From assembly GCA_038363925.1 (NCBI GenBank), contig JAQQWL010000011.1, positions 744,001 through 808,000 on the forward strand: a stretch of DNA of 64,000 nucleotides. The letters are read 5' to 3'. The notes beneath the pieces were generated by a model that was given only the letters and a program-made list of their open reading frames with translations, had not been told where the DNA came from and did not search any database. Origin of the DNA: Apiospora phragmitis. Taxonomy: Eukaryota; Ascomycota; Sordariomycetes; Amphisphaeriales; Apiosporaceae. This document shows, in pieces, positions 36,048 to 46,884 of the stretch; the first letter of the stretch is position 1; every line of letters starts with the position of its first letter. The translations under genes and the position numbers were made by a program.

Positions 36048-37833
36048 TTTGAGTATGATTTTTGTCTTCGATGGTGAGGTAGAAAGGGAAAGAAGTAGTC
36101 GTTTAAGGGGCTGTGTGTGGTGCTTTGAGGAGGGAACTCAGTGCCCGTCCGCTTGACCCCCTCGAGGTTTATATACTCGCCCAGAGCTATGATATCTCTG
36201 AGGTGGCCAGCCCCCCCTGAACAAGCAAGCTGAGGAGGGCCGACCCTCTTCGTCTCCTGAAATGCCATGGTCCGTCAAGATCGAAAGATATTATGTCATG
36301 GATATGCGAGGGTACAAGCAACTATTCGGCCCCTTCGATTGTGGCCCTTGTCCGGACTCTTTTCCCCCTTACGCAATAAGGAGATACGGGACGTGAGGGG
36401 GCGAATTGTCAGCAAACAGCCCTTGAAAGATCCACCAGGTCAAAGCAGGCAAGCGTCTCCTCCGTCGCCTCAACAGCCGATCGCCCAGCACCTGCGCGTG
36501 AAAAAGAATTGAAGCCCGAACTAATGCGCTGATCCGGAGGAGGCCAAGTCACCCTGGGTTCATACTTGATATTTGATGAAGATATGTAGTATTATCTGCA
36601 TATGCCGTCGTGTGGTATCATCGTCTCACAGGTACGAGTACCTAACACGTTGTGGGATCGAGCGATGATACAGTCGATCTATCGAAAGCTCATTTGCCAC
36701 GAGGTAGTGGTGTCATTTCTCCTTTGTACACGTCGAGAGGGTATTCCAGCGTGTTTGAAATCTTGAGATGAATGGGACGAGGATGCAGCTATGCTGCAGC
36801 CACACTCAGCTTCCCATGCGGCCAAATAGCGGTGAAACGGGGTGTATATGGCAGGATTCCCTATTGCAGCTTCTGAAAACCACGGGAACCTGCCTTCTAT
36901 TACGTGAAGAGGGTTCGCGGCCGGGTATCAATCCGAGTGTCGCGTATCACCGGAACTTATTCCCTCATCTGTCAGAATAAGGCCTGTACAACGGAGGCGT
37001 GATCGGAGGCGTGATACGGACGTGCATACCTGCATAATAGGATGATTTCTCGGGAGTCTAGGCACGTTGATGCATTGTTCCCGTAGATTCGGGTTGATCG
37101 TGTTGCATGACACAAACTATGTGTCCTGGCAACAAAATGCCCGTTAGGTTACACTGCCTTATTGTCAGCCGCAGTGTTTACCAATATCGGTTGACGGCGG
37201 TAGATACCATCATATATCTTACCTTACTCAATCTATCAGAGGTGTATCGTCCGTTGTCACCCCTTCTTGACCTCGTACTTCCCATGATGTTTGCTACAGC
37301 TGTACGTCTGTGATATCAAAACAAGCCCACACTTACACTGTGATCCCGTTGGAGAATTCTCAGCGCGCCACGCGTAATCATTGGCCGGAACTGGCATCCG
37401 TCCTGCTCCTAGCTATCATTAGTCAGAGCAACAATGCAACGGTCAAGTCTTATCTCCAGCAATACCTGACGGTATTGCGACCTCAGCGGCGTGGCGTCTC
37501 AATGAGGACCCACGGTGTTGATGTCGGCAGCCGAAGCGAGATCTGCACCGGATGCCATTCCGTAGCTTAGCGCAGATGCTCAAACCCGGTTAATGTCACT
37601 ACTAAGGATTAATATCATATATCATATTTGGTTTCTGCAACAGATGCATTCTCCTGCATCCATCTTCACGGGGCGAGCCGGATGCCAATTGCCGGCTTTC
37701 GGTTGCGCAGGTGCGCCTTGACTGCATGATGTATCCATGCCTTGATATTGAGTCTATCGTCCTGTAAGCCACAAAGCTGGTCTGATCTTACCACATGACA
37801 CCTCACACAAAGCCTCATCTTCTACGCGAAGTC
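36048..37833. other. gene-free stretch between the SnoaL-like and esterase genes
   Basis: Nothing convincing in either strand; normal composition. It contains the SnoaL-like promoter and the esterase 3' flank. Confidence 0.5.
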
Positions 37834-38832
37834 TCATTTTTTGTAAATCTTCTCACCCTTGTGGTTTAGAGGGTTGGCCTTCCTCCACTCAGGCAGAACG
37901 AAACCCGTGGTGTCATTCTCGGGGAAGGGACCGATATGCTCCTTCACGGCGTCGAAAAACACACGATACGCCTGACCGCTCATGTGCAGGCCATCCGGCA
38001 GCAACTGTTCTAAGCCGCCCCTGATGCTGCCAGGGTACCCTAGCGGTAGACCAGCCTTGCTGAGCCCTTTATCATCCAGATCCGGGGTGGCTGCAATGGC
38101 CGCATCCATGATGGCCTTCTGCAGATCGATCAACACAGTGCCAGGGACATCGGCGGCTACTTGGCGTGCGATATCGGAGTACCTGGCGCTCACGGCTGCC
38201 TGTCGAGCCGCCTGTCCGTGACTCTCTTTATCCTGCATCTCGGCCATGATCTCATCCAATGGCGGAGGGGTCACGAGCAGGATCTTAGGCTTGTGGGCCG
38301 TTATGTTGGGGTGTGTAATAATGGACTTCAAGTTTGACCTGTACTTTTCTTCGTCCACGTGCTGCGAGCAGGTGTCCAGTTCAAGAGCTGCATCGTTCGC
38401 TCCCAGCAACACGAGCTAAATGCCCATGGTCAGATAACGCCACCACGAAGACATGCTGCCAAGGCGGGGAACTTACCAGATATTCAATCCTTGGAGTAGC
38501 CTCAGAAAGTGGCGGGAAGATCTTCTCCAAGTATCTGACTACGTTCCTGGTATTCCAGCCTGAGAAGCCTCTGTTGATCACGTCTAGGCGGCGAACGCAC
38601 ACTGATGCCATCAGTGAGCAGACTGAGTATACTTTCTGAGTGGCAGGGATGACCTACAGTCTTGAATAGCACCTTGGAAACAAAAGCCGTCCGAGACTTT
38701 GGTAGAAAACTGGAAAAGCGAGTCTCCAAGCAAGACGATCTGGTTGTAGATGACAGGTCCATCAGGGAGCGCTGGCAGGGCAGCGTCCGCGTCAAGGCGG
38801 GGCTTCTTGGAGGGGTTCTCTGCAGCGGCCAT
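37834..38832 (-). CDS. IAH1: SGNH/GDSL esterase, isoamyl acetate hydrolase-like
   Basis: Minus-strand exons 38832-38658, 38601-38477 and 38415-37834 with introns of 56 and 61 nt, phase-consistent, 293 aa, no frame breaks. All SGNH blocks are visible: GDSLF with nucleophile Ser38 (block I), NRGFSGWNT (block II Gly), LLGANDA with Asn107 (block III) and LPDGLHMS with Asp241/His244 (block V). The overall pattern matches the IAH1 group that hydrolyses acetate esters such as isoamyl acetate. The start MAAAENPSKKPR lacks a signal peptide, so a cytosolic enzyme is expected. The next gene upstream (HAD hydrolase) is on the same strand, 392 bp away. Confidence 0.9.
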
Positions 38833-39224
38833 TGTCTCCGGAAACGTTAGCACAAATCTGCACGAGTATTGGCAAGTGTATGCGTAACGAGGAAAGTCAA
38901 GTGTAAGAGAAAATAAAGAAAAAGAAAGAAACGAAAATGCCGCGAACTTGTTGCTGGTTGCTGAATCGATCGTTGTGGAAGTTATGCGGAGAGGTGTTTG
39001 TGGAGGTGGTTTATCAACTGGGCGACTGCCGCGGTCGAACGGGCAGTCTGGGTCATTTACGTAGTAGGTCCCACCAAACCCAGCAATCAACACTACCCAC
39101 TTCCTACCCCTTAGAGACTTAAGCTACGAGGACGATATTCAATGTCCATTCAGCCTATCGTTGGGACACAGTAGGTATGTATGTTTCGTAGGAAGAATAT
39201 GAAGTTACAAGGATGGGTATTAAG
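38833..39224. other. intergenic between esterase and HAD hydrolase genes
   Basis: 392 bp, promoter of the esterase and 3' flank of the HAD gene. No gene seen. Confidence 0.45.
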
Positions 39225-40263
39225 TCAGATCTTGACTTTAGGGCCACCAGATCTGGGTTTGATGGGTATCCTGGGATGGTCTCCTGCAAGCTTCAGGGAA
39301 GTAATCTTCTCAAGCTCGTCTACAGCCTCAAAAGCCCTGCCCAAGTTCACTTTAATTGTGCGGAACCCAACCTTCTTGGCCGCCTTCAAGTTTTCCCCTA
39401 TGTCATCAAGGAATAAGACGTCTTCCGGCCTGACGCCCGCCTCGAGTCGCAAGGACTTGCCCCTCTCGTCCCCGGAGTGAGACAGGGCGAACTTGTTCAC
39501 CTCACCAAGCGTGTACTCGTAAATCTTCGGGTCTGGTTTGCGCAATCCAACGTGTGCACTGGACACGAAAACATCAAAGAGTTCTTTCACGGGCCCACTG
39601 AAGAAATCCTCTTGATGCAGGGCGTGGCTGGGCGGAAATATGACGGTGTTGCTGACGGCAGCTATGATGTACTTGCCACTGTCTCTCAGGTTCTTCAGGG
39701 CCGGAAACATCCAAGGATCGGGGCCAGTCGAGCTGGACATCATGTAGTTGAACAGCCACCTCGCGTCAATTTTGGGCACCGGTGGCAGCTCCTTTGGCAG
39801 GCTGGGGTGCTTGCTTTGCTGGGACTTGTAGAATGCTTCCCATCTCGAGGCATCATGCAAATCCTCGCTGAAACCCGCGAAAAAGGTGTCGTCCATGGGT
39901 ATCTGACCTCTCTCGATCTTGTGCCAGTATCCGTTCGGAGCGGTCTTGGAAATGGAATAATTGACCCATCCCGGAGGGATACCTAGGCTAAGTTCATAAC
40001 CAAGAATGGCTTGGAATGGTGATACCACCTAAGCATCAACACAAACACCATTCATCATTAGCAAGATATACACACAAATGTGCCATTTGAAGCTGGGTGT
40101 TTATTTCCCGGGAAATACATGTAGTTGACAACTCTAGGGTTCATCTTGTGTGGAGAGACGGGACTGGAGGGAGCGGATAGCGGGCACTTACAACCACCCC
40201 ACCGATGTCGAATAAGATGACCTTTGGCTGTGTTATTGCAGCCATTTCAGCGTATTCAGACAT
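39225..40263 (-). CDS. HAD-superfamily hydrolase (ACAD10/epoxide-hydrolase N-terminal type)
   Basis: Minus-strand exons 40263-40192 (24 codons) and 40028-39225; intron 163 nt (GTAAGT..GCTTAG, phase 0); 291 aa. HAD motifs in order: VILFDIGGVVV with nucleophile Asp19; AAVSNTV (motif II); LRKPDPKIYEYTL with the motif III Lys; and DVLFLDDIGENLKAAKKVG (motif IV). A large cap sits between motifs I and II. The acid/base Asp normally two residues after the nucleophile is Gly21 here, a feature of several FDxGGV-type family members; this suggests altered or weak phosphatase activity. Substrate unknown. Divergent from RPL5. Confidence 0.86.
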
Positions 40264-40814
40264 TTCAGTGTATTCAGAGTGTACATGAAAACAATGAAGT
40301 AGGGTAGTATCAGAGTCCAGTAGTCGGGTCTCAGCCTGAGGTGATTATGAAGAATTTCTAGCCAAGATGGGTAGCCAACTTGAGAACATTGCACGCGTGC
40401 CCCGTCGTGATATGATGTCCTCGGGACGGGATGACTGAGCCTCGGTTCATTGAATTGTGGCTTGCTCCTGATGGACCTATCAATGAATGTGTGGCTTGAC
40501 GTTTATGGCTGAGGAAAGCGAAAAGAGGTGTGCTTATCGCTAACCCACACTTTCTCAGATAAGAGATCGTCAGGGCCAATTGTACCCAACCGCACTTTCC
40601 TCGCCTGTAAGTTGTAAATTTCGTGCCCCACCACACTCGCTACGCACACCCAAGCCGGGCCAGGGTTGTGGACTTTTTTGCGCCCACAAGCCTCTTCTTC
40701 GCAGAAATTCGAGCTTGAGAAAAACGGTTCCAGTTCCTTCAACTCCATCACCCAACAACCCGCCAAACAGACCAACATTGTATCGTGCACCGGAAACCGA
40801 CACGAACAGACAAG
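40264..40814. promoter_or_regulatory. bidirectional promoter region, HAD hydrolase / RPL5
   Basis: 551 bp between divergent starts. The RPL5-proximal part is C-rich with CAACCC/ACCCAAC-type words (40741-40765), common before ribosomal-protein genes. No defined binding site is claimed. Confidence 0.45.
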
Positions 40815-42020
40815 ATGGTAAGTTGAAAACCGATCCGAATCATTCGCTACCTGCAAATCCAATCCGCTATGCCGCAATGCCGCTGCGTCCAGTGCAATCA
40901 ATGCCAGAAACGGCTCATTGTATCTGTGATTTTTGTCTCTCTCAAAGAGTCTATGCAAGATGCTTCGGAAGCGTGATCTCCATCACCATACAATCTTCTG
41001 AAGCGCAAATTGCTGACTCGAGGTCTATCGTGATTACAGCCGTTCCAGAAGGTGTTCAAGAACAGCGCGTACTTCAGGTGAGTAACTTTGACTTCTTCTC
41101 CCATGCTCCCCAAGCCCTTGGTGGTCTCAGTTGGCTAATCCTCCCCCAACAGTCGCTTCCAGACCAAGTACAAGCGCAGAAGATCTGGCAAGACCGACTA
41201 CTACGCCCGCAAGCGATTGATCACTCAGGCCAAGAACAAGTACAATGCCCCCAAGTACCGCCTGGTGGTCCGCTTCACCAACCGCGACATCATCATGCAG
41301 ATCGTGACCTCGGAGATTACTGGTGACAAGGTCTTCGCCTCTGCCTACTCCCACGAGCTCCGCGCCTACGGCATTGAGCACGGTCTCACCAACTGGGCCG
41401 CTGCCTACTGCACTGGTCTCCTGATCGCCCGCCGTGTCCTCAAGAAGCTCGGCCTCGATCAGACCTTCACCGGTGTTGAGGAGGCTGATGGCGAGTACAC
41501 CCTGACTGAGGCCGCTGAGGAGGACGGTGAGGAGCGCCGCCCCTTCAAGGCCCACCTCGATGTCGGTCTGGCCCGTACCTCCACTGGTGCCCGTGTCTTC
41601 GGTGCCATGAAGGGTGCCTCTGACGGTGGTATTCTCATCCCCCACTCCGAGAACCGTTTCCCCGGTTTCGATATGGAGAGCAAGGAGCTCGATGCCGAGA
41701 CCCTGAAGAAGTACATCATGGGTGGCCACGTCGCTGAGTACATGGAGACTCTGGCCGATGATGATGAGGAGCGTTACCGATCGCAGTTCCAGAAGTACAT
41801 TGACGACGATGTTGAGGCTGATGGTCTGGAGGACCTTTACACCGAGGCCCACGCCGCCATCCGCGAGAACCCCTTCAAGAAGGTCGAGAGCGACGCCCCC
41901 AAGAAGTCCAAGGACGAATGGAAGGCCGAGTCCAAGAAGTACCGCCACCAGAAGCTCACCAAGGCTGAGCGTGACCAGCGTGTGCAGGACAAGATGGCCG
42001 AGATCCTCAAGTCGGCATAA
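40815..42020 (+). CDS. RPL5: 60S ribosomal protein L5 (uL18)
   Basis: Exons 40815-40817, 41040-41077 and 41153-42020; introns 222 nt (GTAAGT..ATTACAG) and 75 nt (GTGAGT..CAACAG); 302 aa, intact. The first exon is the ATG alone. The protein starts MPFQKVFKNSAYFS and continues RFQTKYKRRRSGKTDYYARK, the highly conserved uL18 N-terminus, with 5S-rRNA-binding core and basic C-terminus (KSKDEWKAESKKYRHQ). It binds 5S rRNA with uL5 and is built into the central protuberance of the 60S subunit. Codon use is strongly C-ending (AAG, GAC, CTC), as expected for a very highly expressed gene. Confidence 0.98.
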
Positions 42021-42601
42021 ACTGTCTGAGATCGGTTTGGCATGGGTTGGGTTGCAAAAGAGAATGGCTTAATCCCGGATTTATGATGGTTTCCGGGTAG
42101 TTAGGAGTTCACAATCACAAGGCTTCATGATTTGGCAAACACTACTTCACCTTGTGTGCGAAAAAACCCGGCATGCGACATCCATCGCATAGGGGAAGAC
42201 AGATGCTTCTGATAATGATACACACGATCTACTGTGTCCTCCCACGTTTTCGATCATCTATAGGTGAGCTCATTGATGCGTGCAACGTAAATTCGTACTG
42301 TAAACGTCCGTCTCAATATTCCAGATGAGTTCATGTTCAACTTTTAAAATTCTGTACACAAACATTGCTGGGTTGGAAGACTGGGGCCGTACCCACTAAG
42401 CACTCCCAATGAGCACAATTCGTGGCATTCATAAAAGACTGTATGCCACGAGGATATATTAGCTTGCATCCGAAGTTCCCCAAGTATGAGGCCGTCAGTG
42501 TCGTCTCACTGCCGAAGGTGTAGAATAGTACGCCGCCCACATCGTCACGCTGTGTAACCCTTTTTCTTCTTCATCATTTTACTTGTATTCCATTTGTTTG
42601 C
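42021..42601. other. intergenic, tail-to-tail region after RPL5
   Basis: No gene seen; 3' flanks of RPL5 (+) and of the next minus-strand gene. Confidence 0.45.
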
Positions 42602-45356
42602 TCAGTCATTCATTCGGGTTCTTCTTCTCTTGGGCCCAGCAGTGAACTCGAACAGTGGCGAGGGGCTTGCCGCCCGTTTCCCCAACTCTGCCATCGGCTT
42701 TGGTTCATATTCCTGGCTCCAAATGGCACTGTTGGGGGACGCCGATCGCCCATCAGCATCGTAATCGTCCTCTGGTGATAGTAGAGCAGAAACTGGAATC
42801 AAAGGCTCTTTGCATTTGTTGTTGTGGTACGCATCCATGGCGACAAGCTTCGTACTGGCGGCTGGGCGCATAGCGAGGCTAGACGACCAGAAACACGCCC
42901 CGGGGCCTTCCTCGGAGCTGGGGCTGCCGTTTCCACCGCCACCGTTGGTCTGCTTGTCGTTTATCGGCAGTCCATCACGATTCCAAAAGCGGAGTACCGG
43001 GACGACCCAGTTCCCCTCGGCGTCGTCGTCGCTGCCTCCACCCTCTTTCTGGGGCGGCGGGCGATGTGCCACGATCAAGGTTGAGGTGCGCAACAGCTCG
43101 CGTTGAGAAGCCGAGTCGAGAAAATGATATCAGCATCCACATGCTGATACGGTGCGCTAAGGTGCTACCACAGTGATCCTGCATCGTGGCTAGCGAGGCG
43201 CGCAAACCACGAGGCACGGCGATGACCCCGTTTGATGATTGGTTGCGTTCCTGCGACTCCATCAAGTGGTGGCCAAATACTGCTGCATGTACAGGACCAA
43301 CCCTTGTGTGTCTTATGTGTGTGCTGGTTGCCGGAGGGAGTACTTTATCCCCACACCATGAGCAGATTCGGGATGGTTCCTGGTCAAGAGAGCCACCGCA
43401 ATACCTTCCACGCGAATCAGTCATGGTCCAGACGCAGGAGAAAAATGCATTGCTGTCGCGGTGTCGGTTCTTGGTGGGTTTCCGTGGCAACAAATAGCCC
43501 TCGAGCAGTTGGCGGTTGAGGTGTCTAAAATCGGGACACGTTCGTGCCTGTATAGCGGAGGTGTAGCCAGCTACTATCAGCTGCTCTTCTATTATGGCAG
43601 CTTTTTGGCTGCGCTGCGTCCTTGCATCCTGTTTGCCACTTGTTATATTTCTACACATCAAGTTCAGTCCCTTGATGGCACAAGTAAGATCTGGTCGAAA
43701 ACTTGGATTAGTCAAGTCACGAGACTCGAGGATACCGGCCTCCACCAGAACCTCCAGCAATTCCGTCTGTAGTCTTAGGTCTGTTTCCTTGGCGTACTTC
43801 TCGTATATCTCCAGGTTCTTCGAAGCGCCTGTATTGCTCATGATTAGCCCAGCCTCAATCTGATATGACTGGAAGCCATCAGTTGTCTGAAGCGACAGTA
43901 GCGAGAGCCTTACCAGCAGCATCAGAGAAGTATGGATGCTCGGAGGAAACTCCTATCCTTCTCTCAAATCGTAACAACCCCGTCAGTCCCCTGCTCGTAG
44001 AACTCGTAACATCGAAATCACCCGCCCTATGGTCCTGTTCGAGGTGGTGTTGAAGTTCCTTCCATGACCCGAAGCCTTCGTCCAGATCACACTTCCCGAA
44101 GGAGTGTTGATACACGAGATGCTTGCCGAAGATATAAGGGTCGTCCAGTGTTCTCATCATGAACCCCTTGCCGCAGAATAAACATAGCTCCAGTTGGGAG
44201 TCCTCAGATGGATAACGAGCATCGTCAATGCCAAAAAGTGCGTCGCATGCCCACTCCGTTGACGGTATGGCAGCACCGGCCGAGTGCCTCCTTCCCGATG
44301 TGTCGGGGCTACCGTATGTCTGTGGCGGCTCATAATATGCGGGGCGAGGTAGTGCTGACAATGATGCAGCGATGCTTGAAAGACTACCGCATATACCGGC
44401 CATATCAAAAGAGCCGGCATTACTGGATGGTCCGCGGTTTACTGGAGACCACGTCGGTCTGTATCGAGGACTTCTGTGCATCGGGCTTCCGGATATTGGG
44501 GTTGCATATGGTGCGGAGGCCTGACTGCTTGCATATAGACTTCTTCTTTCATGATCGTGATGCCACCGGTCTATGCTCATGGCCTCTGAGAGGGTATCAA
44601 ACCGGTCCTCAAGGCTGGCTTGAACATTCTGGAGAAGTTGGACTAACGGTCCTTCCGGGGAGTCATCTGGCGTTTCTGCGGACTGTTCCACAGTGGTGTG
44701 GCCCAGTTGATGGAATATGGCCTCACTAGCCTTGAGTTGCGTGTCGCTGAACTGGTCCAGCTTCGAGCTCAATTCCTCTAAACTCATGTGCCCCTTTAGC
44801 ACTAGGTTTCTGGGGTCTCCGTCAGTATGCTGTATACGAATATCGAAACCGAGCATGATTCGGGTGTCCAAGATACTGACACAGTCAACGTAGCAAGAGC
44901 ATTGCCAATATTCTGGCGGTGCTTTGCAACATCAGCCTCAAAGCTTCGAAGTGTGTCGGGCCCTGTCAGTGCCAATTTGACCTTCCGGAAGAACGCCTTG
45001 AATCCCGATTTGCGCTTCGGGTCAAGTCCAGCGGCGACTTGAACCCAGTCTGCGATATCATCACTGCACTGTTCCGCAAAATTCTGTAGGTTTGTGATGT
45101 TGACTTTGACGGTTTCGGCTATGTCGCCCCATGATTGATTTTCAAGATGCTGGATAACTACTTTAACATCCAGCAGAGTGGCCTGGAGGCTGTTCAGGTC
45201 AGCTCGTAGCTTTTTGGCAAGGTGCGGTGCTTTCTTATAGTGATCGAAGAACTTTTCAAGCTTCGCGATGCCAGCAACAGATTGGCCAATGAAGCCAAGG
45301 ATGCCGACTATGGAGCCTGCGGCCCCAAGCGCCTCCATGGCTTTATGGTAGGCCAA
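42602..45356 (-). CDS. fungal protein with PigL_N-like N-terminus and C2H2-like finger
   Basis: Minus strand from ATG 45356. Exon 1 (45356-44877, 160 codons) is helical: GAAGSIVGILGFIGQSVAGI, then FFDHYKKAPHLAKKL and LNSLQATLLDVK, resembling the PigL_N/STAND-associated N-terminal domain of ascomycete proteins. Intron 1 is 44876-44830 (47 nt, GTATCT..ATACAG, phase 0). Exon 2 (44829-43914) is Ser/Pro-rich, then has CLFCGKGF, KHLVYQHSFGKC and ELQHHLEQDH, a C2H2-like finger. Exon 3 starts at 43868 or 43859 (LRLQTELLEVLVEAGIL). The exon 2/3 phases (1 and 0) do not agree, so a frame error or unseen splice remains. A last segment 42602-~43100 (ending KRRRTRMND) probably joins through an intron near 43170-43100. 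Function unknown. Confidence 0.58.
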
Positions 45357-46060
45357 GTGGGAAAGGATGGTAGGAAAGCTTTGCCATAGAGAAGAACGGG
45401 AAGTGTCGATTAAGTCATTGGGTCAGGCTGCCACTACATAGGGTACCTCCTTCCCCGTCCATTTCTACTTAGAATGGGAAGGAGCCCTCTTGTCTGCCTT
45501 GCGCTCCAAGCCACGAAGCTCGTGAAGTACTAGTATGCATACTATGAAACGTATCAACGAAACGAATGATCATTCAAATGTAGTTGGGTGAATGGTTAGA
45601 TGTAGGTATCTACGCGATGCGCAGCCGGAGGCTGAGCAGAACATAGCCTCTTACGTACCTACATAAGTAAGTGTTGTAATGTCCAGTGAAAATGCCCATG
45701 GGGAAGGAAGAAGATGATTGGGTTGTAAGCTTCGGTGTGCTTTCCGAAATCGGGCATGGCATTTTACCCCAGGTCTGAGTAACTTTGCACTTTTCTCCAA
45801 TAGTTGGATGCCTTGATAGGCTATATCGTGGGATCTAAGCCACAACATGCCACAACCTTTAAATCCATATGTTTTGTGTGAAGCATTCCAAGTGTTTTTT
45901 ATTCATGTTAAGTCCCTAATACGGTAGGTATCTTGTGGTCTCGTATTCTCGGTCGCAGGACCGCTGTCCCGTGAGATATCGCCAACCCAGAGGTAATGGC
46001 ATAATAAGACGTTGCCCTCCACCACCTCAACACCTCGAGCCTCTGCAAACAGAAAAATCC
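45357..46060. other. intergenic between the PigL_N-like and EBP genes
   Basis: No gene with support. Contains the promoter of the upstream gene and the 3' flank of the EBP gene. Confidence 0.45.
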
Positions 46061-46884
46061 TCAGTGAGCCTTCCCATTCTTCGTAGCCTCGAGCTGCTGC
46101 ACCCGCGCGAACGCCCGCGTGATCTTCTTGCAGCTGGACCAGAGCAGCATGGACGGGACGACGATCCAGATGGCGTTGAGGAAGACGTAGTAGCCGTAGA
46201 AGTAGTAGCGCTCGGGCCGCGAGAACTCGAGCGCGCGCACGACGTACTCGAGCGTGCAGGTGGCGTAGTAGAGCACGTCGCCGTAGATCTGGCCCAGGCT
46301 GATGACGGCCTGCAGCACGTGGCGCGCCGGGTGGTCCGCGACGATGCACCAGGCGCACAGGAACGAGAGCGGGCCCCAGCACACGGCCGTCACCGTCTCC
46401 ATGCTCACGACGAAGGCGTCGCGCGTCAGGTACCGCGAGTCCGACAGCGAGTACTCCTTCCACAGCTGCGCTAGGACGTGGCGGCTGGTCGCCACGGCGT
46501 TGAAGGCGAAGTAGCCTGTTGTTTACGTATTACGAGTCAGTCATGATAATAACTGGTAGAGGCAGTGTATTGGCGAATTAAAATAATGAGAATCGGGAGG
46601 GGAAAAGGGGGGAAAAACGAAAACAAACCTTCAAGGACCAAATGAATGCAGCCGCAGAGCACAAACCACATGGCCGTGGACAGCTCGCGCTTGGGTAGGT
46701 CGGGTCGCTTGCGATTGATGGCCACCAAGGTCGGCAGCATGACAGCAGCACAGGTGCCAGAGAAGATGGCGAGGATTTGAATGGTGGACAACTCGTTGGC
46801 GATGTAGCCGGGGAGTGCAACGCCGAGAGGGTAGTAAGGGTGAGGCAAGGCTTCGCCGCCTGGGGGCACAATATTGGCAGTCAT
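46061..46884 (-). CDS. EBP/EXPERA-domain sterol-isomerase-like membrane protein
   Basis: Minus-strand exons 46884-46629 and 46515-46061; intron 113 nt splits a Gly codon; 236 aa, the size of emopamil-binding proteins. Several hydrophobic segments span the EXPERA fold. The residues known to be needed in mammalian EBP are all present with the correct spacing: His81 and Glu85 (CIHLVLEG), Glu125 and Thr128 (METVTAV), Asn199 and Trp202 (FLNAIW). EBP isomerises the Delta8 double bond of sterols to Delta7 in the ER. Fungi normally use the unrelated ERG2 for this step, so this homologue may act on another sterol or terpenoid substrate. The start at 46884 has no competing upstream ATG in frame with the conserved core. 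Confidence 0.88.

Noticed and set aside
41127..41948. 273-codon antisense ORF across RPL5
   Set aside because: A shadow of a highly biased ribosomal-protein gene; no ATG-led independent support.
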